From Mycolicibacterium peregrinum (GTDB lineage: Bacteria; Actinomycetota; Actinomycetes; Mycobacteriales; Mycobacteriaceae), in NCBI RefSeq assembly GCF_002102345.1, contig NZ_LQPP01000018.1, positions 62,001 through 126,000 of the forward strand: DNA of 64,000 bases, read 5' to 3'. The notes below the pieces were generated by a model. That model ran no database searches, was not told the origin of the DNA, and was given only the letters and a program-made list of their open reading frames with translations. The translations under genes and the position numbers were made by a program. Below, one piece after another: positions 55,555 through 64,000 of this stretch. Within the stretch, counting starts at the first letter, position 1. Each line of letters starts with the position of its first letter.

Positions 55555-55574
55555 AGCTCCTTCGCAAAGGAGCT
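55555..55574 (-). promoter_or_regulatory. Hairpin masking the sirA ribosome binding site
   Basis: On the minus strand AGCTCCTT and AAGGAGCT form a perfect 8-bp stem with a four-base loop. The AAGGAG in the 3' arm is the sirA ribosome binding site, so the hairpin should keep translation of sirA low unless an alternative structure forms. Together with the cysteine-codon ORF upstream this has the parts expected of a translational attenuator. Confidence 0.75.
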
Positions 55575-55671
55575 GGCACTAGAACGCGCAGATCACCGGT
55601 GGCTGTCCGGCGGCGCAGATCCGGTGCCAGCTGAAACTATGGGGCGGGCGGGGTCCGAAATCAACGCATGA

Positions 55672-55776
55672 TTAAGGCAGACAGCAACAGCTACATACGC
55701 GCTTGAAATCGACATGCCGACGAGCCACCAGCGCAATGCGGGTGGTGCTGTTGTGGGCGGCAGTCACGCCCGACAT
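55672..55776 (-). CDS. Polycysteine leader peptide upstream of sirA
   Basis: A short ORF of 34 residues from ATG at 55776 (31 from GTG at 55767) ending VCSCCCLP, with four cysteine codons in five. It precedes sirA by 122 bases. CAGAAT, a plausible -10 box, ends seven bases before the GTG, which would make the GTG form leaderless. Such ORFs act as cysteine-responsive attenuators of sulfur genes in M. smegmatis. Here slow decoding of the Cys run would change folding of the leader and free the ribosome binding site hidden at 55555-55574. Confidence 0.82.
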   Translation of the reverse strand: MSGVTAAHNSTTRIALVARRHVDFKRVCSCCCLP

Positions 55777-55869
55777 TCTGCCACGATTGTCGCCACCTGC
55801 CCTAACCGGGCCATATTTGCGCTCAGGGTGAGCAAAAGTCCGCGCTGGACAGTCTGGGAAAATGAAACC

Positions 55870-57042
55870 ATGAGCACCCGCACCGCGCCCGTCGACCGAC
55901 CCCGGTTGGAGCGCGTTCCCGAGCGTGCATTCGGCATATATATCCACGTGCCGTTCTGTGCCACCCGGTGCGGATACTGCGACTTCAACACCTATACGGC
56001 GGCCGAGTTGGGTGGCGCCAGTCCCGACGGCTGGCTGGCCGCGCTGCGACTCGAGCTGGCCCTGGCCGCCGCCACGGTCGGGGCTGCGCCGGTGCAGACG
56101 GTGTTCGTCGGAGGCGGCACCCCTTCGCTGCTCGGCGGCACGGGACTGGCTGCGGTGCTGGGTGCGGTCCGGGACAATTTCGACCTGGCCGCCGACGCCG
56201 AGGTGACCACCGAGGCCAACCCGGAATCCACCTCACCGGAGATGTTCGCGACGCTGCGCGAGGCCGGCTATACCCGGATCTCACTCGGCATGCAGTCGGC
56301 GGCGCCGCAGGTGTTGGCCGTCCTGGACCGCACACACTCCCCAGGGCGCGCGCCCGCGGCGGCGTTGGAAGCCCGGGCGGCCGGGTTCGAGCACGTCAAC
56401 ATCGACCTGATCTACGGGACGCCGGGGGAGACCGACGACGATCTGCGGCGATCGATCGACGTCGCGCTGGGCGCCGGCGTCGACCACGTGTCCGCGTACT
56501 CGCTGATCGTCGAGGACGGCACCGCCCTGGCACGCCGGGTGCGCCGCGGCGAGATCGCGCGGCCCGACGACGATGTACTCGCTCGGCGCTACGAACTGCT
56601 CGACAGCCGCCTTTCGGCGGCGGGCCTGCATTGGTACGAGGTGTCGAACTGGAGCGCTGAGGGCGGGGAGTGCCGGCACAACCTCGGCTACTGGGACGGT
56701 GGCGAGTGGTGGGGCGCGGGTCCGGGAGCCCATGGCTTCCTGGGCGATACCCGGTGGTGGAATGTCAAGCATCCCAATACCTATGCGCAGGCTCTCGCTG
56801 AAAATCGCTTGCCGATAGCGGATTTCGAGGAGCTCGACGACCGTGACCGGCACATGGAGGAAGTGATGTTGCGGGTCCGGGTGCGTGACGGCCTGCCGAC
56901 GTCGCTGCTGGACGCCGGCGAACTGACCCGGGCCGAAACTCTCTGTGGTGAAGGGCTTCTCTTGTCGCGGCCGGGTGCCCTCGTGCTGACAGACCGCGGC
57001 CGGTTGCTCGCCGACGGAGTCGTTCGCGACCTGCTGGGGTAG
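55870..57042 (+). CDS. hemW: Radical SAM heme chaperone HemW (annotated hemN in mycobacteria)
   Basis: A 390-residue radical SAM protein at the Rv2388c position. The cluster motif C-x3-C-x2-C is Cys30-Cys34-Cys37 in FCATRCGYCDFNTY, followed by TVFVGGGTPSLL. The absence of a fourth cysteine directly after the motif, and the length, favour HemW (heme delivery) over true oxygen-independent coproporphyrinogen oxidase HemN. I chose ATG at 55870; the frame is open upstream. It is divergent from the sirA leader and in the same direction as mbtI. Confidence 0.87.
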   Translation: MSTRTAPVDRPRLERVPERAFGIYIHVPFCATRCGYCDFNTYTAAELGGASPDGWLAALRLELALAAATVGAAPVQTVFVGGGTPSLLGGTGLAAVLGAVRDNFDLAADAEVTTEANPESTSPEMFATLREAGYTRISLGMQSAAPQVLAVLDRTHSPGRAPAAALEARAAGFEHVNIDLIYGTPGETDDDLRRSIDVALGAGVDHVSAYSLIVEDGTALARRVRRGEIARPDDDVLARRYELLDSRLSAAGLHWYEVSNWSAEGGECRHNLGYWDGGEWWGAGPGAHGFLGDTRWWNVKHPNTYAQALAENRLPIADFEELDDRDRHMEEVMLRVRVRDGLPTSLLDAGELTRAETLCGEGLLLSRPGALVLTDRGRLLADGVVRDLLG

Positions 57043-57118
57043 AGGCCCTTCCCGCCGGGTGGGCTGTGAAGAACCTGTGCGCTAACTGTGTTCGGATACT
57101 TGAAGTCCATGCGAATGA

Positions 57119-58570
<1,452 letters not shown>

Positions 58571-58764
58571 CATGTGAGTGAGCTAACACCTGGCCGCAGT
58601 CCCGGGCAATGTCGACGCGGGTAGGCATTCTGGCCCCACCGAACAGTGAACGTGCACGTCACCGCCACTGGGGAGCCTCCCAGTGGATTCACAGGATTGG
58701 TTCGGGGTACAACCCCTGATACGTCGGGCGATGTGCCACTATTGTCCGCATGTCGGCACCCTAT

Positions 58765-58783
58765 TTAGGCAAGGCTATCCAGA
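58765..58783 (+). promoter_or_regulatory. IdeR iron box upstream of the PKS
   Basis: TTAGGCAAGGCTATCCAGA matches the IdeR consensus at 14 of 19 positions, with TTAGG, AGGCTA and CC in register. It lies 27 bases before the PKS start, at the end of the 240-base space after mbtI, and suggests that the PKS has its own iron-repressed promoter. Confidence 0.75.
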
Positions 58784-58810
58784 CTTCGTCCCAGTCGGAA
58801 TCCTGCTGAC

Positions 58811-61800
58811 ATGGCAACCGAGGCTTCGACCCCGGAACCCATCGCCGTCATCGGGCTGGGCTGCCGCGTCGCCGGCAACGTCGCGACCCCGTCAGAGTTC
58901 TGGAACTTTCTGCTGGAAGGGCGCAGCAACGTCACCGAGGTGCCCGACGAGCGATGGGAGCCGTACCTGCGGCGCGACCCGCGAAACGCCGCGATCCTGC
59001 GCGAGGTCACCCGGCTGGGCACCTTCCTCGACGACCTGCCCGGATTCGACGCCGAGTTCTTCGGCGTCGCACCGCGCGAGGCCGAGGTCATGGACCCCCA
59101 GCAGCGACTCGCACTGGAGGTCAGCTGGGAGGCGCTCGAACACGCCGGGGTGTCGCCGAGAGCGCTGGCCGGCAGTGACACCGCGGTGCTGATGGGCGTC
59201 AACTCCGACGACTACGGCAAGTTGATCATGGAAGACCTGCCCGGCATCGATGCCTGGACCGGTATCGGAACCTCGCTGTGCGGTATCGCCAACCGGGTGT
59301 CGCACCTGCTCGATCTTCGCGGGCCGAGCGTGGCGCTGGACGCGGCGTGTGCGGCCTCGTTGGTCGCGGTGCACCAGGCATGTCAGATGCTGCGGGCCGG
59401 CGAGACATCGCTGGCTCTGGCCGGTGGCGTCAGCGCACTGATCGGCCCGGGCCTCACCCGGGTGCTGGACGAGGCCGGGGCCACGGCCCCCGACGGCCGT
59501 TGCAAGACCTTCGACGCCGCCGCCGACGGATACGGCCGCGGCGAAGGCGCAGGCGTCGTCGTGCTCAAGCGACTCTCGGATGCCCAGCGCGACGGTGACC
59601 GTGTCCTGGCGGTGGTGCGCGGCGGTGCCACGGCCCAGGATGGCCGCACCGTGGGCATCATGTCTCCCAACGGCGCTGCCCAGGCGGACATGTTCCGGCT
59701 CGCCTGCCGAATGTCGGGCGTCGACCCGGCCGGCGTCGGGTACATCGAGGCGCACGGAACCGGAACTCCCACAGGTGATCCCACCGAGGTCGGCGCGCTC
59801 GCCGAGGTGTACGGCGTCGGGCGGGCCGAGACGAACCGATGCCGCATCGGATCGGTCAAACCCAACATCGGCCACCTCGAAGGCGGCGCCGGTGTGATGG
59901 GCCTGATCAAGACGGTCCTGGCGCTGCACCATGAGGCGATCCCGCCCACCGCCGGACTGCGGCAACTCACCGGCGCGGTCGACTGGGCCAACAGCGGCCT
60001 GCGGGTGCCCACCGAAGTCGAGCCTTGGACCCGCACCGACACCCCGCGCCGGGCCGCGGTGTGCAGCTACGGCTACGGCGGCACGATCGCGCACATACTG
60101 CTCGAAGAGGGCCCGGTGGCTTTGGATCCTTTGGAGCACAGTAGTTCTGGTGCGCTGATCGTCCCGATCTCCGCACGTTCCGGACAACGACTGGCCCGCC
60201 AGGCCGAAGCGCTGGCCGACCACTTGCGGGCCGGACACCAGGACGTGGCTCCGGTGGCCGCCACCTTGTGGGCCCGGCGCAGTCACGAACCGGTCCGGGC
60301 CGCGGTCGTCGCCGAGCACCGGCATGAGCTGATCGCCGGCTTCGACGCGTTGGCCCGCGACGAATCCCTTGACAACTTGGTCACCGGCGCCGTACCGGGC
60401 GGCCAGCCTCGGGATGCGGTCTGGGTGTTCTCCGGGCACGGTTCGCACTGGATCGGCATGGGCCGTGAATTGCTCACCGCCGAACCCACTTTCGCCCGAG
60501 TGATCGACGAGGTCGACGAGGTGTTCGGGCCTGAACTCGGGTTCTCCGCCCGGGCTGCGTTGAGCAGCGCAGACCTCGGTGGCACGGACCGGATCCAGGC
60601 GTTGACCTTCGCGATGCAGGTCGGGTTGGCGGCAGTATTGCGTGAGCGCGGCGTGCGACCGGCAGCGGTGATCGGGCACTCGGTCGGCGAGGTCGCGGCG
60701 TGTGTGGTGTCAGGGGTGTTCGACCTACGCCAGGGTGCAGCCGTGGCCTGCTATCGGGCCCGCGGCTTCCGCTCCGTGATGGGTTGTGGCGCGATGGCTT
60801 TGGTGCGGCTGCCGTTCGACCAGGCCGAGCAGCGGCTCGCCGGCCGCACCGATGTGGTGGCGGCCATCAGTGCGTCGGCGGAATCCTGTGTCATCTCCGG
60901 TGTCACGGCCGCTGTCGAGGAGGTGTGCGAAGCCTGGGCCGAGCAGGGTGTGGTGGTGCGTCGGGTCAACACCGACGTGGCATTCCACAGTCCCGCCATG
61001 GACGACCTGACCGGCGCTTTGGCCGAGAATGTGGCCGGTCTTCGTCCGCCGCGCGAGGCGGCGATCCCGCTGTACACCACCGCGCTGGCCGATCCGCGTT
61101 CCACGGCGCCGCGCGACGCCGACTACTGGGTGCGCAACCTGCGCGGGCAGGTCCGGTTCGCCGAGGCCGTCACCGCGGCCGCCGAGGACGGATACCGGCT
61201 GTTTCTCGAAGTGTCCGCACATCCGGTGGTCTCGCACTCCGTCGTCGAAACTCTGTTGCACCTTGGTATGGACGAGCACGCCGTCATCCCACTGCTGCGT
61301 CGTAATGCGCCCGAACCCGCCGCTGTCACGACCGCCGTCGCGTCCCTGTACTGCCACGGAGCGGACATCGAACATGATGTCGCCCAGGATGATCCGTGGG
61401 ATGCCGAGCTGCCCGTCACCCAGTGGCAGCACCGCCGCTTCTGGCGGGTACCCACCGCGGCGTCCGGCGCGAGCGCGGTGCACGACACCAGCACTCACAC
61501 GCTGTTGGGGGGTCGCACCGAGTTGGCCGGAACCGTCGCCACCCGGATGTGGCAGACCCGGCTGGACTTCGACACCCGGCCCTACCCTGGGGACCACCCG
61601 GTGCAGGGCACCGAAATCGTTCCTGCCGCAGTGTTGTTGAACACCTTCCTGACGGCGGCCGGTGGGAGCGCGGGGCTTTGCGAGGTTCGGCTGCGCACGC
61701 CCGTGGCCCCAGCTCGCGCCCGCGCACTGCAGGTGGTGCTGGCCGACCGCGAGCTGACCCTGGCCTCACGATTGGCCGATGCCGCCGAGGATCAGGACGG

Positions 61801-63979
61801 CGGATGGTTGACGCACAGCAGTGCGGTGGTCGCCCGTGCCGACGCCGACGAGAACGTGGCGCTGTCCATCGACTTGGCCGCGGCCCGGGCACGTTGCCCC
61901 GAGCAGTTGGCGCCGCGCCACGTGATCGACACCCTCGCCGAACTCGGGGTCGCTGCGATGGGATTCGATTGGGACATCAAGGATCTGCACCGCGGTGAGG
62001 GCGAATTGCTGGCCAGGGTGAGCTCGGCCTCCGACGGCGCGGAGCCCGGCAGCTGGGCGTCGCTGATGGACGCGGCGACCTCGGCCGCCTCGACGATTTT
62101 CGGCGGGCAGCCGCGGCTGCGGATGCCCGCCCGCATCGAACGGGTCCAGGTGTTCGCCGCTCCGCCGGCCATCGCGATGCTGTCGGTCCGACGCCGGGCC
62201 GGGACCACCACCACCGATGTGGTGATCGCAGACGAATCCGGGTCGGTTCTGCTGTCCATCGGCGGGATGACCTTCGAGGAACTGGAGAATCCGGGGCGCG
62301 AGATGTCGGCTGCGGACACGCGCCGAATCGTGCACCGGATGGCCTGGCATCCGGTATCGGCCCGTGACGAGAGGGCGCCCAGCGGGGTGGTGTTGGTCGG
62401 CGGCGACGTCGACCGGCTGGAAGCCGCGGTCGACGACCTGACCGGTGCCCGAGTGCCCTACCGTGCGGTTGAAGATCCCTCGGAGCTGGAGTCGATCGTC
62501 GAATTCGGCTCGCTGCCGGAAGAACTCGGCGACTCCGCGGTGGTGCTGGTGTTGCCCCGCGACGAGGACTCGCCCGAGGGTGCCGTCGAACTGGTGACCA
62601 GGACACTCATGTTGGAGCAGCAACTCGGCCTGTCCGCCCCACTGTGGGCGCTGACCGTCGGCGTACACGAGGGCGACAACGTGACCCACGCGCCACTATG
62701 GGGACTGGGCCGGGTCGCCGCCGCCGAGCATCCGCAGCTGTGGGGCGGCGTGCTGGATGTGGCCGACGGCCACCTGCCGCTGACGGCGCTGGGATCGCTT
62801 GCCGGACACGGCGTCCTGGTGGTCCGCGACGGGGTGGCCCAGGCCGCCCGCCTCGCGGCGTCGAGTTCGGCCGTCGCCACGCAGGCCAACCCGATGCAGT
62901 GCACCCCGGGAGGCACCTACCTGATCACCGGTGGCACGGGTGTGCTCGGCCTGCGGATGGCCCAGCGGCTCGCCGACCTCGGTGCCCGCCGCCTCGTGCT
63001 GCTGTCGCGGTCGGGCCTGGGGGAGCGCTCGACCTGGGTGGGCAACGAGCAGTCTGCCGCCGTCCGTGCGGTCACCGCACTGGAGGAGCGCGGCGTGTCG
63101 GTCACCGTCGCCGCTCTCGATATCGGCGCACCCGGCTCGGCCGATGCCCTGCGAGACCTGCTGCGTCCGCTGCCGCCGGTACGCGGGGTCATCCATGCCG
63201 CGGGTGTGGAAGCTGGTGCGCTGCTGATGAATACGACCTCCGACGAGTTCGCCATGGCCATGCATCCCAAGGTGCACGGCACCCTGGTCCTGCACGAGGT
63301 TTTCCCACCGGAACAGCTTGACTGGATGGTGCTGTTCTCCTCATGCGGTTACCTGGCCGGCTTCCCCGGCCAGGGCGCCTACGGCTGCGCCAACTCGTTC
63401 CTCGACGGGATGGCCCGGCACCGGCGTGGACTCGGGGACCGCACCACCGCGGTTGCCTGGACCGCGTGGCGCGGGCTGGGCATGGGCTCGGCCTCGGAAT
63501 TCGTGGCCACCCAACTCGATGCGCTCGGCATGGGAATGGTCGGTGCCGACGATGCGATCCGTACCCTCGATCTGGCGATGCGTGAAGACACCGCGAACGT
63601 CGTGGTGCTTCCGGTCCTACCCGCTGCCGCCGCGGTACCGATCCTGGTCGACGTGGCGCCTGAGGAGGAACCCGACGACGATTCGTCGCCGTCCACCGCG
63701 GGGGAGTACGACCCCGAACAGCTCGCCGCCCACGTATTGACGGCGGTGGCAGGCCAATTGGGGTTGCCGGAGTCCGACGTGAACGTCGACCTGCCGTTGG
63801 TGGAGCTCGGCGTCGACTCGATCATGACGGTGCGGCTGCGCCGCCAGCTGGAGAAGCAGACCGGGCTGTCGCTACCACCGACCCTGCTGTGGGAGCACCC
63901 CACCGCAGCGGCAGTCACCGCCAGGATCATCGAGCTGATGGCCCCCGCGGTGGAATGCGAAGTGCGGGCCGGGGGCTAG
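58811..63979 (+). CDS. Iterative type I PKS, probable 6-methylsalicylate synthase
   Basis: A 1722-residue single-module PKS in the order KS-AT-DH/TH-KR-ACP. KS (about 1-435): Cys180 in LDAACAASLVA, His315, His355. AT (about 535-830): Ser624 in GHSVGE and VAFHS (His726), the malonyl-selective type. DH/TH (about 890-1165): H-x3-G-x4-P from His929. KR (about 1180-1605): GGTGVLG at 1374, Ser1511, Tyr1524, Asn1528. ACP (about 1635-1710): Ser1670 in LGVDS. There is no thioesterase. Length, order and the DAAC active site match 6-methylsalicylate synthases; orsellinate synthases lack the KR. It differs from MbtC (KS only) and MbtD. Next to mbtI and under its own iron box, it probably supplies 6-methylsalicylate for mycobactin. 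ATG at 58811 is assumed. Confidence 0.82.
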   Translation: MATEASTPEPIAVIGLGCRVAGNVATPSEFWNFLLEGRSNVTEVPDERWEPYLRRDPRNAAILREVTRLGTFLDDLPGFDAEFFGVAPREAEVMDPQQRLALEVSWEALEHAGVSPRALAGSDTAVLMGVNSDDYGKLIMEDLPGIDAWTGIGTSLCGIANRVSHLLDLRGPSVALDAACAASLVAVHQACQMLRAGETSLALAGGVSALIGPGLTRVLDEAGATAPDGRCKTFDAAADGYGRGEGAGVVVLKRLSDAQRDGDRVLAVVRGGATAQDGRTVGIMSPNGAAQADMFRLACRMSGVDPAGVGYIEAHGTGTPTGDPTEVGALAEVYGVGRAETNRCRIGSVKPNIGHLEGGAGVMGLIKTVLALHHEAIPPTAGLRQLTGAVDWANSGLRVPTEVEPWTRTDTPRRAAVCSYGYGGTIAHILLEEGPVALDPLEHSSSGALIVPISARSGQRLARQAEALADHLRAGHQDVAPVAATLWARRSHEPVRAAVVAEHRHELIAGFDALARDESLDNLVTGAVPGGQPRDAVWVFSGHGSHWIGMGRELLTAEPTFARVIDEVDEVFGPELGFSARAALSSADLGGTDRIQALTFAMQVGLAAVLRERGVRPAAVIGHSVGEVAACVVSGVFDLRQGAAVACYRARGFRSVMGCGAMALVRLPFDQAEQRLAGRTDVVAAISASAESCVISGVTAAVEEVCEAWAEQGVVVRRVNTDVAFHSPAMDDLTGALAENVAGLRPPREAAIPLYTTALADPRSTAPRDADYWVRNLRGQVRFAEAVTAAAEDGYRLFLEVSAHPVVSHSVVETLLHLGMDEHAVIPLLRRNAPEPAAVTTAVASLYCHGADIEHDVAQDDPWDAELPVTQWQHRRFWRVPTAASGASAVHDTSTHTLLGGRTELAGTVATRMWQTRLDFDTRPYPGDHPVQGTEIVPAAVLLNTFLTAAGGSAGLCEVRLRTPVAPARARALQVVLADRELTLASRLADAAEDQDGGWLTHSSAVVARADADENVALSIDLAAARARCPEQLAPRHVIDTLAELGVAAMGFDWDIKDLHRGEGELLARVSSASDGAEPGSWASLMDAATSAASTIFGGQPRLRMPARIERVQVFAAPPAIAMLSVRRRAGTTTTDVVIADESGSVLLSIGGMTFEELENPGREMSAADTRRIVHRMAWHPVSARDERAPSGVVLVGGDVDRLEAAVDDLTGARVPYRAVEDPSELESIVEFGSLPEELGDSAVVLVLPRDEDSPEGAVELVTRTLMLEQQLGLSAPLWALTVGVHEGDNVTHAPLWGLGRVAAAEHPQLWGGVLDVADGHLPLTALGSLAGHGVLVVRDGVAQAARLAASSSAVATQANPMQCTPGGTYLITGGTGVLGLRMAQRLADLGARRLVLLSRSGLGERSTWVGNEQSAAVRAVTALEERGVSVTVAALDIGAPGSADALRDLLRPLPPVRGVIHAAGVEAGALLMNTTSDEFAMAMHPKVHGTLVLHEVFPPEQLDWMVLFSSCGYLAGFPGQGAYGCANSFLDGMARHRRGLGDRTTAVAWTAWRGLGMGSASEFVATQLDALGMGMVGADDAIRTLDLAMREDTANVVVLPVLPAAAAVPILVDVAPEEEPDDDSSPSTAGEYDPEQLAAHVLTAVAGQLGLPESDVNVDLPLVELGVDSIMTVRLRRQLEKQTGLSLPPTLLWEHPTAAAVTARIIELMAPAVECEVRAGG

Positions 63980-64000
63980 TCGCAGACGTCTCGGCCGGTG

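Noticed and set aside
55870..57042. Oxygen-independent coproporphyrinogen oxidase (HemN) as the product
   Set aside because: The radical SAM motif lacks the extra cysteine of HemN and the protein is shorter. HemW is more likely, although mycobacterial genomes often say hemN.
58892..60679. Long open frame on the minus strand inside the PKS gene
   Set aside because: It is a codon-bias mirror of the PKS frame in GC-rich DNA, with no recognisable domain. The sense frame has all catalytic motifs.
58811..63979. The PKS as MbtC or MbtD of the mycobactin assembly line
   Set aside because: MbtC is a stand-alone ketosynthase of about 440 residues and MbtD lacks a KS. Here KS, AT, DH/TH, KR and ACP are in one chain, and the N-terminus is unlike MbtC.
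58811..63979. The PKS as an orsellinate synthase
   Set aside because: Orsellinate synthases such as AviM lack a ketoreductase. This protein has an intact KR with GGTGVLG, Ser1511, Tyr1524 and Asn1528.

Overview
This is a high-GC actinobacterial window, and the gene order identifies it as a rapidly growing, environmental-type mycobacterium (Mycolicibacterium-like). The backbone follows the order I know from M. tuberculosis Rv2427c to Rv2386c, in the opposite orientation: proA, MoxR ATPase, VWA protein, nadD, rsfS, gpgP, octT, degV, comEA, comEC, holA, rpsT, the ATP-grasp/alpha-E/transglutaminase trio, an RNase Z-like gene, a CBS protein, an Rv2405-like gene, lepA, lppR, trehalase, subI-cysTWA, che1-cysH-sirA, hemW and mbtI. 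Many start codons are GTG and many neighbours overlap by ATGA. I see no rRNA, tRNA, CRISPR array, insertion sequence or prophage.

Layout. 1-7 kb: proline, NAD and methylglucose-lipopolysaccharide housekeeping genes. 7-9 kb: an NAD(P)-dependent oxidoreductase and a slipin stand where M. tuberculosis has eis. 9-16.6 kb: DNA uptake, replication and the conserved ATP-grasp trio. 16.6-18.8 kb: a MarR-controlled locus ending in an F420-type oxidoreductase gene with an internal stop. 20-24 kb: a MetNIQ-type importer with a DmoA/NtaA-type monooxygenase. 25-29.4 kb: a cobalamin riboswitch and a BtuFCD-like importer with two binding-protein genes and a frameshifted permease. 30-32 kb: lepA. 32-38.6 kb: two more monooxygenases, an APC permease, a double-GNAT protein and a DszC/SfnC-like flavoprotein. 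40-43 kb: lppR and trehalase.

43.7-55.8 kb is a continuous sulfur block. Sulfate import (subI-cysT-cysW-cysA) and sulfate reduction (sirA-cysH-che1) lie at its two ends, each preceded by a short ORF rich in cysteine codons. In the sirA leader a hairpin masks the ribosome binding site. Between them lies a reactive-sulfur operon: a persulfide dioxygenase-rhodanese, a sulfide:quinone oxidoreductase-like flavoprotein, a rhodanese, a TauE exporter and a CstR-like repressor, with three matching palindromic operators.

57-64 kb opens a siderophore locus. mbtI (salicylate synthase) is followed by a 1722-residue type I PKS with KS-AT-DH/TH-KR-ACP order, and each has an IdeR-box-like site upstream. The PKS is not MbtC or MbtD. 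It looks like an iterative 6-methylsalicylate synthase, which would give a genetic explanation for 6-methylsalicyl mycobactins. I regard this as the most interesting feature of the window.
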